The notes under the pieces were generated by a model. The model did no database searches. It saw nothing but the letters and a program-made list of their open reading frames with translations, and had not been told where the DNA came from. Positions 35,035-45,578 of a DNA stretch of 64,000 bases are shown here, one piece after another. The stretch is taken from NCBI GenBank assembly GCA_000708835.1, contig DF237059.1:5588-69587 (forward strand). Reading direction: 5' to 3'. This stretch comes from Klebsormidium nitens. Its lineage: Eukaryota; Streptophyta; Klebsormidiophyceae; Klebsormidiales; Klebsormidiaceae. The translations under genes and the position numbers were made by a program. Each line of letters opens with the position of its first letter. Position 1 is the stretch's first letter.

Positions 35035-38000
35035 ATGGCGGCCAGGGCTATTTTGCTCAGCAGGGAGGCAATCAAGAAGGTGGCCGGGAATGATGGGACT
35101 TTCAAGAGGGCCATTGAAGTTCAGGCCTCAAACAAGATGACGGAGATTGAGTTCTCTGGTGAACAGTTCATACATGGGAAAGCAAAGTGCGAAGGTGAGG
35201 AGACTTGAATACGCTAGATGCTTCTACTGACGAAATGAGACACACAAGAGAAGTGGACTTTTCAAGAAAGCGTGCCTTCTTTTCGGGGGCATGCGTGCTT
35301 TGGCGATCAGAGCGGCCAGCTTGATTTTGAAACATGCAGATTGTGAATGTGTTTTTCACTGCCAAATGTCTTGATGTGCGCCGCCAGATTGTCATCTCAG
35401 CGTGAATGCTGTATCCAATTAGGTCAGGGACTGCATTGGGAAGCTACCAGTCAGTCAGCATCTAAGCAGTCTAATGCTAATATGGTGATAACTTTCAGCT
35501 ATCCTCAGGTCGTTACAGTGGCTTGCTACTGAGTCTGCGGTTTGTACGGAGTTCAGGGGGATCATCCAAATAATTGTAATGCATTGCGCAGGGTCGTCCC
35601 CAAGGGACGTTTACATTCTCAAGTTTGAACTGGACCCCAGCATGCCCTCTGCAAGACCACAGGCAGACTGCTCCTGTCCATCTGCACAGAGGGGGCTGTG
35701 CAAGCACGTTGTTGCGCTGCTGCTGACCAGAGCTGACCAGGTAAGAGCCGACGGACTGATGGAAATGCAAGCCTTACTTGCTACTTCAGCCACCAATTTT
35801 GGCGTTACAGGTCCGTCATGCTATGTTTGCTTGATGTGAGAAACCGCTGTCGTCGGCTAGGAAGTGTCCTTCTGACTCTGAGTTGGTATTCAGATTCTGG
35901 CCTCAGCTGTCACATCAAGGGGTTTTCTTGGTACTTCACTCACCTAGATTTTTGCCCTCCAATTGTGATTTATAGCACTGGTTTCAGGAGCGACACTTGT
36001 CTTTCAACTGGCAGACATTGGAATGTGTGACTTCTTATCCTTGTCAGCACTTTTCGAACTTTGACCTGGCATCGTGATTATAAAGTCTTGCTCGAACAGT
36101 CCAATCCATGATAGGTTGCGACTCTCCGGAGCTTCTTGTTCTCGATCCTCAGAAGCAAAGCTGAGCCACTCCCTTAATTCCTTCCAGATTGAAGCAGAAG
36201 AGCGGCTGAGAGCCAGGGAGCGCCTAGCCGCCGCACGCGCAGACGCCACTGGAAAGGCAGTCCTCGCCGAAGATCTTCCCCCGCCACCCCCCCTGGAAGC
36301 ACCACCGCCCGTCACCTCTGCAGCAGTCGAAGGAGGGCCCTCAGAAGTAGCGGCAGTATTTCAGCCCATGATCACAAACGCCTTGGCAGCAGGGAGTGCG
36401 CTGAGCGCAGCGGGGGGGGCTGCCGAGGCGTCGAGCAGCAGGTCGGGAAAGCGGGTGCTGCCCCCCTGGCTGCAGCCAAAATCAGCGAAGCCCGAGAAGG
36501 GAAAGGGAAAGGGGCGTCCGAGCGCAGAGGGGATTGCGGACATTCGGACGCTGCTCGGTAAGAAGCGTCCGCTGGAAGTGGTCGCGAAGCAGCCACCCCG
36601 GCGGAGGGCCCGGGGTGCAAAGATCGTGCAGGAAGACAGTGAGGAGGAAGGGGGGGACGACGAAGCGGGGGGTTCCAGGGGGGGTGACGTGGCGCCGCGG
36701 GAGAGGTCGACACGGCGAGCGGCGGTTGCAGGGAGCCGGAGGCTGAGGGAGGTGGCTGAGGACGAAGAGGAAGGAGGTAAAGAGGATGACGGCATGGATG
36801 ACGAGGAACTGGGGCGAGGAGGAAAGACTGATGCGCAGAGGCAAATGGGGGGGACGTTGGGGGTAATGGAAGACACGGGGACGCTGGGTTACGACTGGGA
36901 GAACTGGGGTTCGATCGTGGAGAACATGCGGGAGAATGAGCAGGAAGTGAGTGGTTCTGCTGGTTTTGGGTGTCAAGTTGGGCGGGCTGATCGTTGCTTG
37001 GAAGTCGCACATTCACTAAAATGCTCCTAGAAGGGCGTCGGTGGCGGCCTGTAGATTTCTGGTGTACGAACTCAGCTCGAAGGAAGAGCTGTGCTGGAGC
37101 TCAATACGAATATCCGCAGTCAAGGTCGCCTTAATGAATTTCGAATGGAAGGGAAAGATGTTTTGACAGAAGTGGGTTTGATTCTGAGTCCCGAGACGTA
37201 AGTCAGGCGTCTCTGGCGGGTTGACTTAGATGTTGAAATTGTTCGATTGCTGACGTTTGCAGTGATGCTACTGTCATAATGTTGCGCTGACGTCGCACCA
37301 GCGTCTCCCCTGAGACTTTCTCTTCAACAATTCAGCAGGGCGGGTTGGAGGCAAGACCACGGACTAGACCTCATGTGTAGAATATGCTAGTGTGTGCGGT
37401 ATCTCCTTCCCTCCTTTCGACAGAATTCCATGCTGTGGGTCTCTGTGTTTTTGCCGTTCCAAGGACATCTTAAACCTTAAAACCTGAATCTCTTAACCTC
37501 ATGTCCGAAAACGGTAAAAGTCTTCAAGGAGTGCGACCCAAGAACCACGAGTACTCGAGAGCAAATTGGACCCAGTGATATCATCAATCAAGTTGATTGA
37601 TTGAAAACTAAAGCTGACCCTGAAGAATCTAACTACACCTCTCTGTTTGTTCGGGCAGACCGGAGCCGAAGCATCAGCGGTTGCACAGAATGGCCGAAAA
37701 GAACCCGACTCCTTATGGGACGGGGAGGACGAGGATGCACTACCCCAAAGGAGTCGAGCGTCGTCTCGACGGGGTCAGCGAGTCGAGGAAATGGCGACGG
37801 GCAGAGGCGGAACGAGGAACAGGCGGCGGGCAGTGATCGAAGAGGAAGATGAGGAGAGCGCTCCTGTCGAGGAAGCAGGGCTGCGAAGAGGGCGGGAAGG
37901 GAGAGGACCAGGAGAGGAGTCGCAGGTAAGAAGAGCCGACTGGCATGCGTTCAAGTCCTTTCTCGGAGTCTTTTCTCGGACGAGAGTCGACTATTCGTTT

Positions 38001-39441
38001 CTGCACTCTGGTTGTCCTGGCAGGTTTCATTGCGGGTGGAAGGAGTCTCAGGCTGAAAGTTGGAGGCAGGACTGCTCCCTGAAACGCTGCAAGTAGAGAC
38101 TGGGTCGAGTCTACGTGACTGGACTTGTGCAGCATGCTCTTTCGGCTCCCTGGCAAATTTCGAGCCCTATACTTTCCGAGGTCTGCGCCTTCTCGTTGAC
38201 TTTGCGAAGGCCGTTCGGCGCCAGACTTCGTTCGTTCGCTGGCATAACGGGCCTCTCCAGCATTCGTTTTGATTGGCTCCCTCAGCTGAGGCCGATGCAC
38301 TCCTCTACATCTGTCTGCAGAGGCTATTTCCAAGAGACTGCGGGTACAAAACACCCCTGGAAGCGTTGCTAACTTTTCCTTTCGCCTTCTCGTCTGACAG
38401 GCGCACCGGCCGCAATCCGCCCAACAGCCGAACCGCGACGCACCGCAACCCCAGGCACCCCCGATGACTCCGGCGCAGGCGCCCGACACTGAGCCGATCG
38501 TCCCTAAGAAGAAGAAGAACTCCCTTTTCTCGCTGAAGAATTTCAAGGACGCCGTCCGCGGTCTAACCGACGAAGAAGCGGGGCAGTTGCTGTCGTCAAT
38601 GGCCCCTCCCCAACTCCCGGTCTCCGAAACCCCGCCCTTGGAACCCCTTTTTGGCAGTCTACCAGTTCCAGAGTCCGTCGGGAGCCCTACGCGGAACGGT
38701 GAATTAGAGCAGCCACACGTCGAGAGTTTGCCGCGGGAGTCCAGCCCGCCGCCCCTTCTGAGCGACGTTGTCGAGAACGTTCCGACGGCGGCTACGGAAT
38801 CCGGTGCTTTTGCGGACGTTCTGCAGAAGGATACGGATTCCAGTGCTCTTGCAAACGTCTTGAAGCCGTTAGCGGAAGCGGAAGCTGGAGCTCATGAGGA
38901 GGTGCCGGCAGAGCCAAATGCGCCGTCGGGCGAGTTCAACCCCCTGGAAGCCATGTTAAGCGTCCTCAATACGACGGGTTCACGGGCCAAGAGGAGAGCG
39001 GCCAAGGCGGCCGCGAACACGGCCGCGGGAGCGCCCTCGATCGCTGCCCCCACTGGCGAAGTTTCTGCTCGGGAACCATCTGCTCTTGAAGCTTCGGCGT
39101 CTGCGCCTGCGCCCCCAGCGCGTGAGCCGCTTTCTCGTGAAACCCCTTCTCAGCAAATCCCCGCTTCTGGTGAAAGGTTTCCTCAGAGTCGGGCGCCGCT
39201 TGTTGAAACCCGGAGGAAAGAGGCGGAGGCGAACGTGGTTATGGAGAGTGGTCAGCCGGAACCCAGCGGAGAAAACGGGCAGCTTGAGTCGAAGCCCAGA
39301 AGCCCGTCGAGGCTGCCTCGCGTCGGCGAGGTGGGGAAGGCGAGTATGGAGCAGACGGGCTCCGTCTCCGTTGCCGGTCCCTTGAAACGGAAAGTCAAGT
39401 TCGGGGCAATGCTACGGCCACAAGGTGAATTGAAAGCATGA
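35035..39441 (+). CDS. SWIM zinc-finger protein with long disordered nuclear tail
   Basis: Five exons (35035-35194, 35592-35740, 36188-36946, 37659-37925, 38401-39441) sum to 2,376 nt, or 791 aa, in frame. The N-terminus holds a SWIM zinc finger, C-x-C-x7-C-x-H, with Cys80, Cys82, Cys90 and His92 in DCSCPSAQRGLCKHVVALL, preceded by the strands usual for that fold (YILKFEL). SWIM fingers bind DNA or protein in transposases, MEKK1 and ZSWIM proteins. The remaining about 690 residues are low complexity. A Pro/Ala-rich part is followed by basic stretches (GKGKGRP, PPRRRARG) alternating with acidic runs (DSEEEGGDDE), then repeated EEDEE segments, a KKKKNS nuclear-type signal and an Ala/Pro/Ser/Glu-rich C-terminus ending LKRKVKFGAMLRPQGELKA. 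No catalytic domain is visible. It is probably a nuclear scaffold or DNA-associated protein. Confidence 0.8.
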
Positions 39442-40755
39442 CCGTCGCATATCAGGTCTCTGGCAGGAGGAGCATGTTGTACGGTCCTACTGCAATCTCT
39501 GCTATCCCTCTGATTGTACACAACTCTGTCAATGTATATAGGATCTTTTCGCAGAAGGATTGCGCCTCAAGCAAGCTACTGTTTCTAGAGTGCCAGTACT
39601 GCCACTAACTTCAACAGCTAGACAGCCTGTATGCTAGAACGTCAAATCTGTCGTTTGCTCTGAGCAGAACTTATGTTGACGCAGATATGTGAAATGGCCC
39701 GTAGGGGCCACGTCCATTGTACATGACCATGATTGGACAGCTCGGAGTGGAAATCCGATGCAGTCAATCATCAATGCTAGCTATCGGGGCGCAAGTGCCG
39801 CAAGTTGAATAGAGCTAGTCGGTGTATCCTGCATATTGTGAATCACAGTTGACAAAGATGGTCAATTTTGGGCCCCCATCATGGCGTTGAGTTATAACCA
39901 CGTTGATACGAGTCATGCTGCAAAGACGAGCTAGCTTGGAGTTTAAAGCCCGGGCCGGCACAGTTACGCGCTGGCGCGGCAAAGTTGCATGGTGATATCG
40001 ATCATTACTACGATCCGACGCGGCTTACGTACCTGCCATCATGGACCCCGATAACTCTCGTGTGACCTAAGAGCCGTGTGACCTAAGATAGCCTAGGCAC
40101 CCCCGGGGAACGGGTGAGGTTAAATATGGTGGTTAGGGTGGGTCGAGGTGGGGAGCGGGTGATTATTTGGGTTAGTTTTATACTATAATTTGAAGTGCCC
40201 GGGTAACTCGTATCTTAGACGGCCACACGCCCGTTAGGTCACAGGAGAGTTCCCGGTATGCCATGGATCGGTCATGCAGATGTCGGCCAAATAGGATGTG
40301 GCTTCGCATGCAGCGGCCCGATTGGCTTACGATCAGCCTGTTAAACGCCGGGGCCTGGCATATGCGAGTGCCAGGGATTCGGAAGCTAAGTGCGTCAACG
40401 TCAAGAGCTTGAATTCGATACCATAGCCGCCTGTCATGAGTGTCATACCATCAATTAATATCGAGAAACGGGGGCTGCTAACCACGGCGTGCTAGCTTCA
40501 GGTACTTATAGGTAATCCCATGCTAATCTGCAGCTTGATTGTGGAGCTTTAGTACGCGGAGACAGAAAAGTGCTGCTCAAACCCGGTGTCTCCCTTGAGA
40601 CCGTATATACGCGTGGATCGAGAGAACCACACTCATGCAGTGTGCCACTTAATTACGAGAAACGTACTAATTGTTCCCACCGAGCATCATTGATAACAGC
40701 CTTGGACTGTTTATTTGACGTCTCGCTGTCATTCAAATCTTGACTTGCAGGACCT
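39442..40755. other. Convergent spacer containing a MITE-like element
   Basis: This lies between the SWIM gene stop (+) and the stop of the 665-aa orphan (-). It has no coding potential. Many TGCAT/CATGC hexamers are scattered through it, and a 0.2-kb inverted-repeat element (40053-40251) sits near the middle. Confidence 0.55.
40053..40251. mobile_element. MITE-like inverted-repeat element, copy 1
   Basis: The left arm (40053-40090, beginning AACTCTCGTGTGACCTAA) is the imperfect reverse complement of the right arm (40211-40251), which on the opposite strand begins AACTCTCCTGTGACCTAA. About 38-41 bp pair, with a few mismatches and small indels. The interior is GT-rich (GGTTAGGGTGGG, GGGAGCGGGTGATTAT) and resembles the interior of the element at 56389. 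There is no reading frame. I could not fix a target-site duplication, so the superfamily is unassigned. Confidence 0.7.
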
Positions 40756-43700
40756 TCAACTATGAACTGGCAAATGGTCTTGGTTGGTGGGCCGCTTGGG
40801 GCTCTTTCTGGCAGAATTCAGTTGCGTGGGGGGCAGCCTTTTGTACTCTGATCCGATTCGTGGGTTCTTGACGGGTCCTTCTCTCTGCAAGACGAGGGAG
40901 GCATCTTCATGAGACGGTATGCGTTGTATTGGAAGGACCTGACAGCCTGACAACCTGACAACGTGAAATCGATGTTGAAATTGTCCATACTTGATCTAAG
41001 AAGGCACCACCGCCTTCCGCGCCAAGTCTTTTGAGGGAAGTGTTTCACGCCTGAAAAAGCGTGACTCACCTTTGCACTCTTCTTCTTTTCTAGCTTCCTG
41101 CGAGGAGAAAGCGGTTTGAATCAGATATACTGAATAAGCGGTTTCAGTATATCTCCTGGTCATGTGAGAGGCTTGAATTTGAAAGAAGAACACCTTTGCG
41201 CATTCTCGTTGTTCGATGAGGCCTTGCGCTCTTATTTGGCTTTCACGCCTTTAAGCAGCACGCAAGTGGACATTAACATGCTGAGTAAACCACACTCTTT
41301 GAGAAAGGGTAAGGGGTAATCAGGTATCCCCAGAAACAAAATAATCACGCAAAATAAGATCATTGTGGTGCTTACCTGTACTGCCATTGAAAGATCATTT
41401 GAGGAGGTACGTTACTCGTCCGCTCGAAGCGGACGGCGTATGAAACAAAGGAACGCTCCCCCTTCAGCACGACGTCCCCTGAAGGCCAGACGATCGTGAC
41501 GGGTTTCTCGTCCCCGTGTCGGGTGTAGCAAAGGCCCTGGAGCTCTATCCAGTGGTCGCCGATACTTTGGATTGTAAAGCTGACGAGCCAGTAAGGAGTG
41601 CCGCCCTTGGAAAAGCAGAGCTTGGTTTTACTGGAAACTTCCACAGGCACAGGTGGTTCCAAAGGAAGTTCGACTTGGTCATTGACCGACTCTGCACGAA
41701 TAATAGTGAAGGCTTTTTGAAAATGACGTATTTCAGGGGGCTTCCCAGTAGCACAACCGACCTTAAATCTCCTCCAAGAGTCGATGAATGTTTTGTTTTG
41801 GAAGGGCCTGATCACATTGATCCAGGCGTGTCTGGATCCGATATAATGTACTCATACCGGTTTGCAAGCTCACACACTCTTACGACCAGCAAGCTCACCA
41901 TGGACCCGGACAGCTGCGGGCTGTCCGGCGGTAGCCTCTTCCGCGCTGCAGTCGCAGGTCGCTCTGGAGATCTCTTCAAAAAGAGACCTTTTTGCGGGCA
42001 GGATTCGAGAACCAAAAGTGGCTCTTCTTTCCGAATCCAACTTAGGTGGTTCGTTTGAAAGATCTACGTCAAGCTGACTTTCAGCATCTTCGTACTGTGT
42101 CTCTGGAACTGGATGCAGAATCGAATCCTGGACAGCTTCTGATCCCGATGCAGATTGGCGGCCACTATCTTCTCGCAGCTGTGGAAAGCCGTCGACCAAG
42201 ACAGACTCGAACGTACTTCCTTGGTCAATCCTGCTTGTACTGGAGTTCTTCATAGACTGAGCTTCATCAACCACGTCGGTCGATTCCAAATCCGTGGACA
42301 ACCTAGTCTGCGCTTTCGGTTCTGTCGCTGAGACCTCGCCGTCTCTTTTCACTGCACCAGACCCAGGGGCTTTAGCAGCCCGAGCGAGATCGAAAGATGA
42401 GACACCAGAATCCGGCAAACCTTCACTAACGTTAAGCTCTACCTTCAAGTCAGAACTTGTTTCCTGGAGCTTTTTCATGAGGGGAAGCGTCTGTTGTTGC
42501 TGCATTTGGTGATCTATATCAGCACCAGGTTCTACTAAGGCTTGATGCAAAATTGGCAGCTGATATGAATTTTGAGGCGCTGATTCTGGCTTACTTTTGC
42601 GAAGTAGCTCGGTGGAATCGTACGTCGCAGCTCCTGTGTCTGATCCAAAAGCTACTGATCGATTTGGCAAGCTTTCCCCCGTGCTGAAAGATTGATCACC
42701 GTCCATCTCCTCCTCGCTGATTGCTGAAGCCGCTTGCGATACGCTCACGCAATCGTCGTCGACTTGGTTTCCTTCACATTCGCCACGACCAGTCTCAGCT
42801 TCTGCTGGGTGCACATCTGCGCTTTCTTTGATAGCAGCGCGAGCATTGTCTAGGAATAGCTCGATAGAAGAAGAAGCTCCGTCAAAGTCTATGGGAGAAA
42901 CGGCGTAGCCCCAAAGCTCGTCCAGATGAAAGCAGTGGTCTGAGAAAGTCCTGCAAGTACAGAGTCACTCTTCTTACAATTGGATCAAAGCATCAGCTCA
43001 AGGAGTAAGTCATCTTTCCTCTGGAATCCGGATCCCGAAAGGAGGTCTGAAACAGCTTTATACAGATCTCACTACAGGGCAAAGCTATCATGCTTCGAGC
43101 TTCCTTGCACAAGATAGGAACTTCCTTCTTTCAAAAGTGCGAGTAGCGCCCGCCGCTCACCAGGCTGAAGTCAGGAAGTCCAGTAAGAGGCAGTCGGTAC
43201 CGACTTGCAGATCGTGTCGGGATATGCTGGAGACGGAGCTACCTGCAAAAGTATCAGACTGAGAATAAGAGGGTGAACACTTCTTCTGATCCTTACAGGT
43301 CGGCAAAGCAGAAAACATGGATAGTCTTTGAATGATGGGCACAGAAAAGCAGAAAGCGTTAACGCATTTCAAAAGTGTATCGAAAGTGTCTACGTCAAGT
43401 ACAATATCGAAAACGTGCAGCAAGCCTTCAAAGTATGGACAGTGGAGTTTTCACCTGAGTTGTTTGCAGACTTTCTGATATCAGAGATGCAAGAAACTCG
43501 TATATCCTGAAACTTCTTTGTTTCTTCTTTGAGATACGTCCGAAGTCTTTCACAAGCTCTTTCACCTGCAGGCACCGAAGAAAAATCAATTGACAATGAA
43601 CCAAGTCGTGGCCCATCTTTCGAAGATAAACATTTTCTCTTGCTGGGGACGTCGCACCTTGAAGCCTGCGTATCAGCTCAACAAAGCGACGTGGAATTTT

Positions 43701-44237
43701 TCGTAGGTGCGATGTTCATGCTCTTGGTCTAAAACTAGTTCAGGGTTTCAACGGAGACTTACAGCCGTGGCCTTCGACATGCAGATCCTTGTTATGAGAC
43801 GTGCTGAGGAGTAGACCAATGTGCTGAAGCTCCGACCTAATTCTGGAATTGGTTAATGGAAACGCGTCGAAAGACAGGTTCAAGGCCAGCTCCTGCAGCC
43901 GACGTTAAAGATGATTCCATTATCATAGAAAGTTGCAGAAGTTGAAAGATTCATCCATTCGCAGCCAATCGTTTGAGGTGCCAAACTGAGAAGAGGTCAG
44001 CTGATGTCTCCTTGCGACAAGTTGCTTGTGCAACAGATATGGAAGGAATTATCTTATACCTGCATTGAGGATGGTAGCTCGACGCACCTGAACGAATCGA
44101 GTCTCTTCTTGAAGCAGACCCCTGATCACTCTTCTCAAGTCGTCACAATTTAGATTTTTCTCCGCCTCGACGCTGCATTCAGCATCAAATGGATCAGTAG
44201 TCAGCGGCTCTCTGCTCAAAGTGCGTCTATGGTTCAT
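40756..44237 (-). CDS. Uncharacterised 665-aa protein, eight exons
   Basis: Not recognised. Exons (minus strand): 44088-44237, 43763-43892, 43455-43565, 43161-43242, 41899-42950, 41376-41691, 41070-41097 and 40756-40884. They sum to 1,998 nt with every junction in frame, strong evidence of a real gene. The N-terminal about 190 residues look helical and folded (LRRVIRGLLQEETRFVQ, SELQHIGLLLSTS, CERLRTYLKEETKKF, GTDCLLLDFLTSAWTF). A roughly 300-residue acidic, Ser/Glu/Gln-rich linker follows. A compact, probably beta-rich domain of about 100 residues comes next (KTKLCFSKGGTPYWLVSFTI, HWIELQGLCY, ERSFVSYAVRFER, MIFQWQY), then a basic Lys/Arg/Pro tail (KLEKKKSAK, NSARKSPKRPTNQ) that could be a nuclear signal. 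Exon 7 is only 28 bp. Looks nuclear and modular; function unknown. Confidence 0.75.
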
Positions 44238-45578
44238 GGTGTAGCTTCTCTTCACAAACTCTTTCTGTCGCAGCGAAGCTGACACTCCTAGGCGCCTTGT
44301 CTTCGTGCGGCCATCAGAAGGATAGAGGGTGGCCTCACTTTACAGGAGGCAAAATAATGCTTTACAGAAGGGCCGGGCCGGGCCGTGAGCTAAGATGTGC
44401 AAAGGCGAAGAAGAAGCATAATGAAACGGCTTGCAATGTAATCTACAATCTGCCCTCAACCTGCCCTCGACCTGCCCTCTGATGCCGCGCATTCTGTAGA
44501 CCAAGCCGCCTCACACAGAAGTATCTAGGCCATCCGATTGGTCCGATTCGGCATCTAACGGCCCAAATCCAAAAAAGGAGGAGATCGAAGGCGTTGAAGT
44601 CAATTGTTAATAGGCGGCCGCCGCCTATTGACACAAGCCAGGCTGGCCGGGGCAGCTTGAAATCCCTGCAAGACGAGGGCACACTAGGTGTCTTTCTTCC
44701 CTTCACAAAGAGGCAGACAGGCAGCTCTGTCAGGATTATATAGTGGACAACATCTCTGCGATATAGTTGCTCAGCATAATTCTCACCCAGCTTATCAAGT
44801 GCAAAGGCGATTTTCAGGATGCAATACACTCCGTTGGCCGGATTCATCCACCGTGCATGCCCTTGCGGCATACTTCTAGCTAGATCAAGGGCGGCACCTT
44901 TTCTCTTCTATAAGAGCATATCATTTAACTGCATCATTGCATGCATGGCGGTTCAATACAATCCTCTGCTTATCGATACAAACAAGTTGGAGCCGTTAAT
45001 TATACACGGAGGCTCGTCGGACATCGGATCGATCGGATTTGACCAGAAGCGCACGTACAAACATACATTCCAAAATTTCTTATCGTTCTTAGATACATGA
45101 CGATCACAGCGAGCGACCGGACACGTTGTATCACATGGGCGGCCGCCATATTATACACGTGCGGTCACCGTCGAAACTGGTGTAAAGAGTAGGCCACGTC
45201 CTATTGGCGACTTTTCGAGTCCGTCGCCTGTATCGCACCTGATTAAGAGTGGCAGCCGCACACGCATGCACATCATTGCAAAGCCATGACTGGGCCAGTA
45301 AACGAACATTCACTAGAAATTCGAAACAAAAGTCCGACTTCAACCTTAAAATCCTAGATATGCGGCCCAATCTCGCCTCCGGATCATCATCTTAGTCTAG
45401 CTGTAGACATAATTCACGCTTGCAACTGTTCTGAAGGGAGAAACTTTCATTTTTCCTCGCCCCACAACGGGATCCAATTTGATAAAATCTCGATCTCTAA
45501 GCTCGAAGACCGGGATCGGCATTCAATATGACATTGAACGTGGTGATCTCAACGAGCCGCACCTGAATCTGCGATTCA
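44238..45578. other. Intergenic spacer, no gene supported
   Basis: This contains the 5' region of the 665-aa orphan and the 3' region of the ERI2-like gene, both minus strand. A 10-11 nt tandem repeat (ACCTGCCCTC type, three copies, 44451-44480) and a GGGCCGGGCC run (44369-44385) were seen. The 142-codon minus frame at 44443-44871 has no splice support or familiar motif. Confidence 0.5.

Noticed and set aside
36361-37016. Three long minus-strand frames (171-214 codons), Pro/Ser-rich
   Set aside because: They are antisense shadows of SWIM gene exon 3, whose GC-rich, Glu/Arg-rich codons leave the other strand open.
37740-38546. 268-codon minus-strand frame
   Set aside because: It crosses an intron and two exons of the SWIM gene on the opposite strand; it has no splice context or known motif.
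41516-42058. 180-codon plus-strand frame
   Set aside because: It is antisense to two exons of the 665-aa gene, whose minus-strand frame is supported by eight consistent junctions.
43428-43616. Alternative frame of the 665-aa gene exon 3 (VKELVKDFGRISKKK)
   Set aside because: It is open, but joining it to the next exon gives a stop. The other frame continues through all later exons.
44443-44871. 142-codon minus-strand frame between two genes
   Set aside because: It shows some hydrophobic stretches but no splice sites, motif or codon pattern like the neighbours.
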